Below, piece by piece: positions 52,305-60,620 of a DNA stretch of 64,000 nucleotides. This DNA comes from CAILUG01 sp903844415. Its GTDB lineage: Bacteria > Pseudomonadota > Gammaproteobacteria > Pseudomonadales > Pseudohongiellaceae. A program made the translations under genes and the position numbers. Position 1 is the first letter of the stretch. Each line of letters starts with the position of its first letter. The stretch is taken from NCBI GenBank assembly GCA_947477655.1, contig CANJTS010000002.1, positions 310,001-374,000 on the forward strand, written 5' to 3'. The notes beneath the pieces are model-generated. The model ran no database searches. It was not told the origin of the DNA and worked only from the letters and a program-made list of their open reading frames with translations.

Positions 52305-53501
52305 ATGGAAATTACTTCTCCCCCAAGCTTTTTATTGTTAATACTGCTAGCTATTGGTTTAGCGTGGTGGGCAGGCTATCGCAGTAGATTTAGAAAAATT
52401 CCAGGTATAAAGCAAAGTTTCGACCAGGAATATTTCATTGGTCTGAATTACTTGTTGAATGATGAGCCTGATGATGCCATTGATCTTTTCATAGATGCTT
52501 TAGAGTTGAGCTCGGATACTCTGGAGACACATTTGGCTTTATGTACATTGCTACGTAGACGAGGCGCTGTTGATCGTGCGATAAATCAAAGTCAATTTCT
52601 TTTGAATAATCAAAAATTTACTTTAATTCAAACTGGAGAAATTAAACTAAATTTGGTACGGAGTTATATTGCTGCTGGATTATTTGATCGAGCCGAACAA
52701 ATGTTGCGCGAGCTGAACTCTGCTTCACCACAAATAAGAGAAGCTGCTCTAGGACTCGCTATGACAGTCTTTCAGATGGAAAAAGATTGGAAGCAGGCGC
52801 TGTCTGCAGCAATGGAACTGCTTACAATATGTCCAGCAGTCAAACGTCCTGAACTGCAGATGCAGTCTTCGCATTATTATTGCGAATTAGCCGAAGTTGC
52901 GTTGAATCACAATGATTTGCAGTCAGCTAGAGCAGAATTGCAGAATGCATTACAAATTACTCGTAACAATGTACGAGTATATTTATTGTTAGGGAGTATT
53001 GAAGCGTTAACCGGAAATTTTCAAGAGGCAGTACGAATTTTGCAGAAAGTAGTCCAATACGATCCAGGTTTTGCAAGTGAAGCCACTGCTGGATTGCTCG
53101 AAAATATGCAGAAAGCAGGGATGGAAAATCAGATTTCCTGGATGCTTGAAGGTGGACAGACTGAAAATCTTGGTTTCCGTCAGTTTCAAGAAATTGTCAG
53201 TAATATACAAAAAAGCCAGGGTGATGCTGCAGCATTAGCGCTCCTGCAGAGGCATTTGTATAAAAATCCTTCTTTAGCAGTCCTTGCCCAAATTTTTGCA
53301 TATGCAGCTAAGAGTTCGATACAGGAGCAAAGTGCAGTGCTCGAAATTGGAACGGCTTTCCTCAATATGCATTTACACCACAGTCCCAATTATCGTTGTG
53401 AAAATTGTGGGTTTGAATTAAAGAATCTGCATTGGCTTTGTCCTAGTTGCAGTAAATGGGGAATTGTTAAACCGATTGAAGGAAAATTCACTTTCCATTG
53501 A
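52305..53501 (+). CDS. lapB: Lipopolysaccharide assembly protein B
   Basis: 398 residues. A short N-terminal membrane anchor (LLILLAIGLAWWAGYRS) is followed by about nine TPR units, with YFIGLNYLLNDEPDDAID as the first. A rubredoxin-like metal knuckle closes the protein, CENCGF...CPSC at about residues 367-385. LapB (YciM) recruits FtsH to degrade LpxC and so limits LPS synthesis. It follows the lapA-like gene by 60 bases in the conserved order. The region is markedly A+T-rich compared with genes before 50 kb. Confidence 0.93.
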   Translation: MEITSPPSFLLLILLAIGLAWWAGYRSRFRKIPGIKQSFDQEYFIGLNYLLNDEPDDAIDLFIDALELSSDTLETHLALCTLLRRRGAVDRAINQSQFLLNNQKFTLIQTGEIKLNLVRSYIAAGLFDRAEQMLRELNSASPQIREAALGLAMTVFQMEKDWKQALSAAMELLTICPAVKRPELQMQSSHYYCELAEVALNHNDLQSARAELQNALQITRNNVRVYLLLGSIEALTGNFQEAVRILQKVVQYDPGFASEATAGLLENMQKAGMENQISWMLEGGQTENLGFRQFQEIVSNIQKSQGDAAALALLQRHLYKNPSLAVLAQIFAYAAKSSIQEQSAVLEIGTAFLNMHLHHSPNYRCENCGFELKNLHWLCPSCSKWGIVKPIEGKFTFH

Positions 53502-53621
53502 AAACCAAAAGCTTCATATCTCCATTTTAATATTGGACGTTGTATTAATTTAAGTAGATATATTTATATGTAAATTTTATATCTAATTACTGTGAACGAT
53601 GAAAGAAGGAATGCGCAGGTT

Positions 53622-54323
53622 ATGAATGATCCCAAAAAAATTATAGTTGCTCTTGATTATTCATCAGAAAAGTCTGCCTTACACTTGTTAAGTTTGCTCG
53701 ATCCCACTTTTTGCAGAGTGAAAATTGGAAAAGAATTATTTACGCGATATGGGCCTGATCTTGTCAGAAAAATTACCCATTCAGGATTTGAAGTTTTTCT
53801 TGATCTTAAATTTCACGACATCCCCAACACAGTCGCCGGGGCTATCAGTGCAGCTGCCGATCTCGGTGTGTGGATGGTGAATGTACACGCTGCTGGGGGT
53901 AGAAGTATGTTGGCCGCTGCAAGAAAGGTTATTACAGAAAAAATGCCCATCAAGTTGGTTGCTGTTACTGTGTTAACTAGCCTTTCGCCTCTAGATTTAC
54001 AGGAGACCGGGGTGATTGGATTGCCCGAACAACAAGTATTGAGGTTGGCGGGTATGGCAGCTGACTGTGGTCTTGATGGAGTTGTGTGTTCGGCTAACGA
54101 GATTGAATCGTTAAGACTTAATCTGCCAACAAAATTCTTACTAGTAACACCAGGAATTAGGCCTCTAGGTGATAATCCAGGAGACCAAAAAAGAATTGAA
54201 ACCCCTGCCCGTGCCTTAGCCAAAGGAAGTGATTATCTGGTAATAGGACGTCCAATTACTCAGGCTTCGGATCCCTCCCAAAAGCTGCAAGAAATTTTGC
54301 TCGAAATTCAGGGCAAAATTTAA
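53622..54323 (+). CDS. pyrF: Orotidine 5'-phosphate decarboxylase
   Basis: 233 residues from the ATG at 53622; a GTG at 53592 would add ten. The catalytic motif DLKFHDIPNTV is at about residues 60-70, the N-terminal IIVALDYSS holds another substrate contact, and TPGIRPLGDNPGDQKR is the phosphate-gripping loop. It removes CO2 from OMP to make UMP. The gene after lapB is the E. coli/Pseudomonas order. A ComEA-like gene follows after 60 bases. Confidence 0.94.
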   Translation: MNDPKKIIVALDYSSEKSALHLLSLLDPTFCRVKIGKELFTRYGPDLVRKITHSGFEVFLDLKFHDIPNTVAGAISAAADLGVWMVNVHAAGGRSMLAAARKVITEKMPIKLVAVTVLTSLSPLDLQETGVIGLPEQQVLRLAGMAADCGLDGVVCSANEIESLRLNLPTKFLLVTPGIRPLGDNPGDQKRIETPARALAKGSDYLVIGRPITQASDPSQKLQEILLEIQGKI

Positions 54324-54383
54324 AATTTCTGCTAGATTGAATTGGCAGTATTGTTGCTGCGAAATATTCAAGGAGGAAGGAAA

Positions 54384-54710
54384 ATGTTTCATTCATGTGT
54401 TCGTAAAATTCAGTTTTTTACTCAAATCACGCTTTTATCAACAGTCTTATTTAGTGCTCATGCAGTGTTCGCGCAGGCTAGTGCAGGTGCTGAACCTGCT
54501 GTGGCAATTCTTGATCAGGTAAATATCAATGAGGCCGATGCCGAAACAATCGCAGATGTATTGGTTGGTGTGGGTACTAGCCGTGCTACTGCTATTGTCG
54601 AATACCGTGATCTTCACGGTCGCTTTAGTAACTTAGAGCAATTGATGGAAGTGAAAGGTATAGGGGAAGCAACTGTGTTAGATAATAGTGAAAAAATTCG
54701 GTTTGAATAA
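54384..54710 (+). CDS. ComEA-like helix-hairpin-helix protein
   Basis: 108 residues from the ATG at 54384, which has an excellent GGAGGAAGGA ribosome-binding site. A Sec signal peptide ends near VFAQ (about residue 31). The mature part has two helix-hairpin-helix elements: VNINEADAETIADVLVGVG and RFSNLEQLMEVKGIGE, with the VKGIG loop that contacts DNA. Such periplasmic ComEA proteins bind incoming DNA in competence systems. Single HhH proteins of this size can also have other roles. It lies between pyrF and a glycan gene, as in Pseudomonas, and is closed by a terminator. Confidence 0.85.
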   Translation: MFHSCVRKIQFFTQITLLSTVLFSAHAVFAQASAGAEPAVAILDQVNINEADAETIADVLVGVGTSRATAIVEYRDLHGRFSNLEQLMEVKGIGEATVLDNSEKIRFE

Positions 54711-54730
54711 GAAGAATTCAAGACTGGAAT

Positions 54731-54758
54731 AAAAAGGCGTCTTTGGACGCCTTTTTTT
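54731..54758 (+). terminator. Rho-independent terminator after the ComEA-like gene
   Basis: Stem AAAAAGGCGTC/GACGCCTTTTT with loop TTTG and a following T run. It starts 20 bases after the stop codon and separates the pyrF/ComEA unit from the glycan genes. Confidence 0.9.
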
Positions 54759-54814
54759 GCGTTTAGACAGTGAGTGTTATCATTCATTTTTGTTATTTTA
54801 ATTTTGATTATTTC

Positions 54815-55888
54815 ATGCACTTAATTCTGCTATTTTTTCTGGTCTTTCTGATTGCTCTTTTTTCGACTTTTTTATGGCTACAGTTGGCCAAAAAATTTCT
54901 ATGGATAGATAGACCCAATCAGCGAAGTTCACATGTAGTGCCAACTCCTAAAAGTGGTGGGGCAGGCTTTGTTTTAGGTTTCACGTTTTTCACATTGGTG
55001 TTATATGTGTGGCAACTTATTACATTAAATGAATTATTGCTGTGCAGTGTAGGTTTGCTTATGGCTTTGACTGGATTTATTGACGATATACTCAATCTTA
55101 GTCTTGGAATTAGAATTGGGGTGCAGTTGTTTGTGTCCTGCGCAATGGTGGCCTTACTACCAATATTGCCAACTATCCCCCTGTTCGGAAATCTGGAGTT
55201 AAGTAGTGTTTGGATTGTAGTCTTTGTAGTTATAGCGATGGTGTGGTTGGTCAATCTATATAATTTCATGGATGGCATAGATGCATTGGCCGCAAGTGAA
55301 GCAATTTTCTTTACTTTGGCCTTAGCGTGGTTCGCACTGCCAGCAATTTCGGCCAGCATTTCGTTGCTAGCACTTGGATTAGCTGTTGCTCTTAGTGGAT
55401 TTATTTTTTTCAATTTGCCACCCGCTCGAATTTTTATGGGCGATTTAGGTAGTAATTATCTTGGATACGTTTTGGGGGTTCTTGGATTACTTGGCATCAT
55501 CAATAACATAATAAACATTTGGACGATTTTGGTATTGTTGGGTGTATTCATTGTTGATAGTAGCTTCACTCTTGTCGGAAGAATGAGAGCGGGGCTCGTG
55601 TGGTACCATGCTCATTGCTCCCATGCATATCAGCATGCGGCCCGCAATTACGCCAGTCATGGTAAAGTAGTAGTGGCAGTTGGAGTTATTAATATAGTTT
55701 GGTTATTGCCTTTGGCATGGCTGACAATTTTATATCCTGAAGCAGGATTGCCAATTACCTTAGCAGCATGGATGCCGCTTGTAATGTTGGGAAGATTTTG
55801 TAAGCTTCAACAAGTACAAAACCCAACTGTTGAGACAGAATTTAAAATTGCTAATGACTCAGACTCAGGGAGAATAAAGGATGAGTGA
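54815..55888 (+). CDS. Undecaprenyl-phosphate glycosyl-1-phosphate transferase (MraY/WecA family, WbpL-like)
   Basis: 357 residues from the ATG at 54815; a GTG at 54770 is an alternative. About ten or eleven membrane helices are predicted. The family acidic motifs appear as FIDDILNLS (about residue 87) and NFMDGIDALAA (about 150). RIFMGDLGSNYLGY follows near 207, and the basic C-terminal loop reads WYHAHCSHAYQHAA. These features define prenyl-phosphate sugar-phosphate transferases that start O-antigen synthesis. WbpL in Pseudomonas lies before wbpM, as here. The sugar it transfers cannot be stated from sequence. The end overlaps the next gene by 8 bases. Confidence 0.88.
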   Translation: MHLILLFFLVFLIALFSTFLWLQLAKKFLWIDRPNQRSSHVVPTPKSGGAGFVLGFTFFTLVLYVWQLITLNELLLCSVGLLMALTGFIDDILNLSLGIRIGVQLFVSCAMVALLPILPTIPLFGNLELSSVWIVVFVVIAMVWLVNLYNFMDGIDALAASEAIFFTLALAWFALPAISASISLLALGLAVALSGFIFFNLPPARIFMGDLGSNYLGYVLGVLGLLGIINNIINIWTILVLLGVFIVDSSFTLVGRMRAGLVWYHAHCSHAYQHAARNYASHGKVVVAVGVINIVWLLPLAWLTILYPEAGLPITLAAWMPLVMLGRFCKLQQVQNPTVETEFKIANDSDSGRIKDE

Positions 55889-57854
55889 ACCTATTAAATT
55901 CAGAAGTTTCTCTCTATCGCGTTGCATAAAGCAATGTTTCATGATGATCTTTGATGGCATTCTAATTCTGACGGCGCTTTGGTTGTCTGCAATCCTAGTC
56001 AATCCTGATTTCTTTCAGCGCAATCCTTCCGAAAATTATTTGGTTTACTTTCTGTTTATCGCTGCTAGCGCTATCGTCATTTTTTATAGGTCCGGATTAT
56101 ATCGAACAATCCTGTTGTATATGGGGCTGCAATCTGGAGTGGTAATCCTCAAGGGGATTACACTGATTACAATGATCACATCATTTTTTGTTTTTGTTAG
56201 TCAAACCCTGCATTTCCCTGTACAGGCAATTTTGGTTTTCTGGATGATGTCACTGCTGATGGTAGGTGGTATCCGTTTTATGGCAAAAATTACGCATCAG
56301 AATATGATTTATAATTTTCGACCTCGTGAACCAGTCATTATTTATGGCGCAGGTAGTTCCGGAATGCAATTACTAGCGGCTCTCAATAATGGGGGTCAAT
56401 ATTTGCCGGTAGCATTTGTAGACGACAACATATCTCTGGTTGGAAATACATTACATGGCATTCCTGTGTACAGTTCTTTAGTTATACCTGAGCTAATCGA
56501 AAATTTTTCGGTGCGCCAAATTTTATTGGCAATGCCTTCGGCAACCCATGCTGAGCGCAAACATATCCTTAATGCTCTTGAGCGATATCCAGTTCATGTA
56601 AGAACGGTACCTGATTTGTTTGAAATGGTTTCTGGCAAAGTGCGGGTTGATGAGGTTCGTGATATTAATATTGAAGATTTGCTCGGTCGAGACATCGTGC
56701 CTCCAGATACGCAATTGATGGGAGCCTGCATTCGGGGGAGTAATGTGCTAATTACCGGTGCAGGTGGTTCTATTGGTTCGGAATTGTGTCGACAGATAAT
56801 CAAGTTAAAGCCTAGTCAGTTAATTCTGTATGACAATTCAGAATATGGGCTATACATGATTGAAAGTGAGTTGAAAGAAATGCGGGAACTGTCGGGGGAT
56901 GGTAGTGAAATAAAAATTTTTGCTTTACTTGGTTCAATTCGAAACAAGATTCATGTTGAAAATGCACTGCGTAAATTTAATGTACGCACTCTCTATCATG
57001 CCGCTGCTTACAAACAGGTGCCAATGGTAGAGAAAAATATTATTGAGGGTGTACAAAACAACATCTTTGGCACTCTTATACTTGCAAGCGCCGCCGCAAA
57101 ATATAATGTAGAAAATTTTGTTTTTATTTCAACAGACAAAGCAGTCCGTACGGCCAACATTATGGGTGCTACCAAAAGATTCGCTGAGCAAATTTTGCAA
57201 TCACTTGCGGCCAATGGCAGTCGGACAAAGTTTTCAATGGTACGGTTTGGAAATGTGTTAGGTTCTTCAGGGTCTGTGGTGCCTCTTTTCCGAAAACAAA
57301 TTGCCCAAGGTGGTCCCGTCACTGTAACTCATTCTGAGGTAACTCGATATTTCATGACTGTACAGGAAGCCGCTCAGTTAGTGATTCAAGCAGGATCAAT
57401 GGCATCATCGGGTGCGGATGTATTTGTCCTCAATATGGATGAACCAATTCGAATTGTTGACCTTGCGCGAAAGATGATTAATCTAATGGGTTATATAGTT
57501 AAAGATGAGCGTAATCCTAACGGTGACATTGCCATTGAATATACAGGTTTGCGACCTGGTGAAAAATTACATGAAGAATTGTTGATTGGTGAGCAGGTCA
57601 CTGGTACCGACCACCCGAAAATCATGCGGGCAGAAGAAGTTTGTCTTTCATGGATGGAAATCCAAGATCTTTTATTGCGCCTTGAGCAAGCGTGCGACGA
57701 TTTGGACCAAGTACGGATAAGGGAAGTCTTAAGTGAAGCGATTGGAGGGTTTGTTGCTAAAGAATCTGTAAGCGATCCAATGTTGGAAGCACAGACTATC
57801 GAGTTTGCAGCACTTCACAAAGATAAGAAGATTTATCCATTATTTCGTAATTAA
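55881..57854 (+). CDS. Nucleoside-diphosphate-sugar 4,6-dehydratase, WbpM/PglF-like membrane protein
   Basis: 657 residues. Four N-terminal membrane helices (about residues 15-125) anchor it, a first Rossmann-like domain has YGAGSSGMQLL, and the catalytic SDR domain has ITGAGGSIGSELCRQI at about 290 and the dehydratase motif STDKAVRTANIMGATKR with the usual Met in place of Tyr. These are UDP-GlcNAc 4,6-dehydratases that begin synthesis of bacillosamine, QuiNAc or FucNAc-type sugars for surface glycans. It overlaps the preceding transferase gene by 8 bases, so the two are coupled. Its product may be used by the transferase or by enzymes elsewhere. Confidence 0.9.
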   Translation: MSEPIKFRSFSLSRCIKQCFMMIFDGILILTALWLSAILVNPDFFQRNPSENYLVYFLFIAASAIVIFYRSGLYRTILLYMGLQSGVVILKGITLITMITSFFVFVSQTLHFPVQAILVFWMMSLLMVGGIRFMAKITHQNMIYNFRPREPVIIYGAGSSGMQLLAALNNGGQYLPVAFVDDNISLVGNTLHGIPVYSSLVIPELIENFSVRQILLAMPSATHAERKHILNALERYPVHVRTVPDLFEMVSGKVRVDEVRDINIEDLLGRDIVPPDTQLMGACIRGSNVLITGAGGSIGSELCRQIIKLKPSQLILYDNSEYGLYMIESELKEMRELSGDGSEIKIFALLGSIRNKIHVENALRKFNVRTLYHAAAYKQVPMVEKNIIEGVQNNIFGTLILASAAAKYNVENFVFISTDKAVRTANIMGATKRFAEQILQSLAANGSRTKFSMVRFGNVLGSSGSVVPLFRKQIAQGGPVTVTHSEVTRYFMTVQEAAQLVIQAGSMASSGADVFVLNMDEPIRIVDLARKMINLMGYIVKDERNPNGDIAIEYTGLRPGEKLHEELLIGEQVTGTDHPKIMRAEEVCLSWMEIQDLLLRLEQACDDLDQVRIREVLSEAIGGFVAKESVSDPMLEAQTIEFAALHKDKKIYPLFRN

Positions 57855-57987
57855 TTGAATTTGTTGGGCTGCCTTAATTTGCACCGCGGGGATGCAATAA
57901 GAATTTGATACCGCTGTAAAGATTCGGGGCGTGGCTACTTGCGAAAGAAAGGGTCTAGTAGAAAAATAAAATATGCGATTTCGAAAT

Positions 57988-58062
57988 TGGCTGCCCAACC
58001 TGGGCTCGAACCAGGAACCAAGTGATTAACAGTCACCTACTCTACCATTGAGCTATTGGGCA
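57988..58062 (-). tRNA. tRNA-Asn (GTT)
   Basis: 75 nt including an encoded CCA at 57988-57990. The acceptor TGCCCAA/TTGGGCA, D arm, anticodon loop CTGTTAA with GTT (complement of 58028-58030) and TTCGAGC T-loop are all present. It translates Asn codons. Its site between wbpM and uvrB is the same as in Pseudomonas. Confidence 0.96.
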
Positions 58063-58100
58063 TTTTTGCGTGCAAGAGGAGTCAATCTCGAAGCAGGCGC

Positions 58101-58129
58101 ATACTAATGAGAATTGCAGTTTAGGTCAA
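58101..58129 (-). promoter_or_regulatory. Sigma-70-type promoter for tRNA-Asn
   Basis: On the minus strand, TTGACC (58129-58124) is followed after 17 bases by TAGTAT (58106-58101), then a G+C-rich discriminator GCGCCTGC, typical of stringently controlled stable-RNA promoters. The -10 box lies 38 bases upstream of the mature tRNA 5' end. Confidence 0.6.
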
Positions 58130-58291
58130 CCTCAACATCGCGAGAAATTTGATAGTTAACTGTCTGCATGTTATCACTCGAATGGCTTTAATCATTTTTA
58201 TAAATGGTCGTCAGTTCGGGAATATACCGCTGAATTGTTGCTCCCCTTGTCATAATATTAGCCGCTTGTTTTTTACCAGTTTCCATTTGTC

Positions 58292-60319
58292 ATGATCCGT
58301 CAATTTAAGTTGCATAGTCATTTCCCTCCAGCAGGAGATCAACCTCAAGCTATTCGCTTGCTTCTGGAAGGGCTTAGCGATGGGCTATCTGCACAGACCT
58401 TGTTAGGTGTCACTGGCTCTGGCAAAACATTTACCATAGCCAATGTAATTGCCCAATCGCAGCGACCAGCGCTCATTATGGCCCCTAATAAAACTTTGGC
58501 GGCACAACTTTATGGGGAATTGAAAGTATTTTTTCCTGAAAATGCAGTTGAATATTTTGTTTCCTATTACGACTACTACCAACCAGAAGCTTATGTGCCT
58601 TCTTCTGATTCCTACATTGAAAAAGATTCGTCGATTAACGAACACATAGAGCAGATGCGGCTGTCAGCCACAAAATCCCTGTTGGAGCGCAGAGATGTCA
58701 TTGTGGTTGCTACTGTTTCCTGTATTTATGGTTTGGGTGATCCTACAGCCTATTTGAATATGGCGCTCCATCTAGAGGTTGGTCATAAACTAGATCAACG
58801 TGTTTTGGTAAAGCGTCTCGCAGAGTTACAGTATTGCCGCAATGATATGGATTTACATCGTTCCAGCTATAGAGTCAGGGGTGATGTGGTCGATATTTTT
58901 CCTGCCGAATCCGATATTCATGCCATACGTATTGAGCTGTTTGATGATGTTGTAGAATCATTGTCATATTTTGATCCTCTTACAGGCTCAATCCTAGAGC
59001 GTGTTCCCAAGCTTACTGTTTTCCCAAAATCTCACTACGTCACTCCACGAGATCGAATGCTAAAAGCAGTAGACTTAATTAAAGTCGAGCTACAGGACAG
59101 ATTAAGCAAGCTCCACGAGAATAATCAACTTGTGGAAGCGCAACGACTGCAGCAACGAACCCAATTTGATTTGGAAATGATTCAGGAATTGGGATATTGC
59201 ACAGGCATTGAAAACTACTCACGTTATTTGTCTGGAAGAGCCGCAGGGCAACCACCCCCCACGTTGTTCGATTATTTGCCTAGTGATGCACTGCTAGTAG
59301 TTGATGAGTCGCACAATGGCATACCGCAGATCGGCGCTATGTCTAAAGGTGATCGATCGCGCAAAGAAACCCTTGTGCAATATGGTTTTAGATTGCCCTC
59401 AGCGCTAGACAATCGTCCCTTGCGGTTTGAGGAATGGGAAGCCTTGGCCCCGCAGATGATTTTTGTTTCTGCCACCCCGGCAAATTATGAAGAATCTAAA
59501 CAAGGGCAATTAGTAAAGCAGTTGGTACGACCTACTGGCCTTATTGATCCCGAAATCGAAGTACGACCTGCTTTGCATCAAGTAGATGATTTGTTGTCGG
59601 AAGTCCGACAAAGAACCGAAAAAGAAGAGCGTATTCTGGTAACCGTCCTGACTAAACGGATGGCCGAAGATTTAACAGATTTTCTTGCTGATAATGGCGT
59701 TAGAGTACGTTATCTACATTCCGATATCGAAACAGTTGAAAGAGTCGAAATTTTGCGCGATCTGCGTCTGGGTGTTTTTGATGTATTGGTAGGTATCAAC
59801 TTGTTGCGGGAAGGGCTTGATTTACCCGAAGTTGCCTTGGTGGCAATAATGGATGCAGATAAAGAAGGATTTTTGCGTTCTGAGCGTTCTCTCATCCAAA
59901 CTATTGGACGCGCTGCACGTAATTTGAATGGCAAAGCAATTTTGTATGCTGACAAGCTTACAGGGTCAATTCAGCGTGCTATGGCAGTTACGCAGGAGCG
60001 ACGCAAAATACAAACTGAATACAATGCACAACACGGAATCACCCCCAAAGGCGTTCATAAGGCTGTTATTGATGCGATGGACAATACAACTCAGGCGTCA
60101 GTTTCAAATCGTCGCGGGGCAGGGCAGCAGCGCAAATTGGCTACACATTTCGCAGAAGTAATTGCAGAGTATGAAGCTGTAGATCACCAAACATTGGAAC
60201 GAAAAATAAAGGAACTAGAGACGCAGATGCATGAGCATGCAAGAAATCTCGAGTTCGAGGAAGCTGCTGCCATCAGGGATATTGTTGGCACGCTCAACTT
60301 GCGATTGCTGCGCATTTAA
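58292..60319 (+). CDS. uvrB: Excinuclease ABC subunit B
   Basis: 675 residues. Helicase motifs include the Walker A GVTGSGKTFT (about residue 39), the beta-hairpin YYDYYQPEAYV, DEXH-like VVDESH, and RAARNLNGKAIL near the C-terminal helicase domain. A UVR domain ends the protein (KELETQMHEHARNLEFEEAAAIRD). UvrB verifies damage and recruits UvrC in nucleotide excision repair. No clear LexA operator was seen in the 230 bases upstream, although uvrB is SOS-induced in some relatives. Confidence 0.97.
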   Translation: MIRQFKLHSHFPPAGDQPQAIRLLLEGLSDGLSAQTLLGVTGSGKTFTIANVIAQSQRPALIMAPNKTLAAQLYGELKVFFPENAVEYFVSYYDYYQPEAYVPSSDSYIEKDSSINEHIEQMRLSATKSLLERRDVIVVATVSCIYGLGDPTAYLNMALHLEVGHKLDQRVLVKRLAELQYCRNDMDLHRSSYRVRGDVVDIFPAESDIHAIRIELFDDVVESLSYFDPLTGSILERVPKLTVFPKSHYVTPRDRMLKAVDLIKVELQDRLSKLHENNQLVEAQRLQQRTQFDLEMIQELGYCTGIENYSRYLSGRAAGQPPPTLFDYLPSDALLVVDESHNGIPQIGAMSKGDRSRKETLVQYGFRLPSALDNRPLRFEEWEALAPQMIFVSATPANYEESKQGQLVKQLVRPTGLIDPEIEVRPALHQVDDLLSEVRQRTEKEERILVTVLTKRMAEDLTDFLADNGVRVRYLHSDIETVERVEILRDLRLGVFDVLVGINLLREGLDLPEVALVAIMDADKEGFLRSERSLIQTIGRAARNLNGKAILYADKLTGSIQRAMAVTQERRKIQTEYNAQHGITPKGVHKAVIDAMDNTTQASVSNRRGAGQQRKLATHFAEVIAEYEAVDHQTLERKIKELETQMHEHARNLEFEEAAAIRDIVGTLNLRLLRI

Positions 60320-60355
60320 TACCTGTTTGGTAGGAGACATGCCCCGCTTAAGTCC

Positions 60356-60384
60356 TTGTAGTTTATACCCCCCATCACTATAAT
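60356..60384 (+). promoter_or_regulatory. Sigma-70-type promoter for the tRNA-Val/thrS region
   Basis: TTGTAG (60356-60361), 17-base spacer, TATAAT (60379-60384). It lies between uvrB and tRNA-Val. Transcripts starting near 60391 would begin with a hairpin made from TCTTTTCTGA (60391-60400) and TCAGAAAAAGAC (60416-60427, one bulged A), then run into the tRNA and probably thrS. Confidence 0.6.
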
Positions 60385-60466
60385 TGCCGGTCTTTTCTGA
60401 GGCAGGAAGTTTGCTTCAGAAAAGACAAAGGTCAGTTAGTTTGTTATTGATTCATTTAAAAAAAGC

Positions 60467-60543
60467 AGGCGCGTAGCTCAGTTGGTTAGAGCGCTACCTC
60501 GACATGGTAGAGGTCGTCGGTTCGAACCCGACCGTGCCTACCA
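60467..60543 (+). tRNA. tRNA-Val (GAC)
   Basis: 77 nt with encoded CCA. Acceptor AGGCGCG/CGTGCCT, D arm GCTC...GAGC, anticodon stem CTACC/GGTAG with loop TCGACAT (anticodon GAC), and T arm GTCGG/CCGAC with TTCGAAC loop. It reads GUC and GUU valine codons. It lies 77 bases upstream of the thrS start, with no terminator between. Confidence 0.95.
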
Positions 60544-60620
60544 CTCTAGCAAGATGTAGTTCACTTGCGGAGCGGTTTGATGTTCATGGATTTTCAAATC
60601 TGCAGTTAAGCCCGGAACCA

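Noticed and set aside
58130..58291. LexA box before uvrB
   Set aside because: CTGTCTGCATGTTATC near 58161 has only one good half-site; the CTGT-N8-ACAG pattern is absent.
60504..60620. Extended thrS frame beginning inside tRNA-Val
   Set aside because: The first 39 codons read through the tRNA gene, and ThrS proteins start at MVTITLPDG, encoded from 60621.
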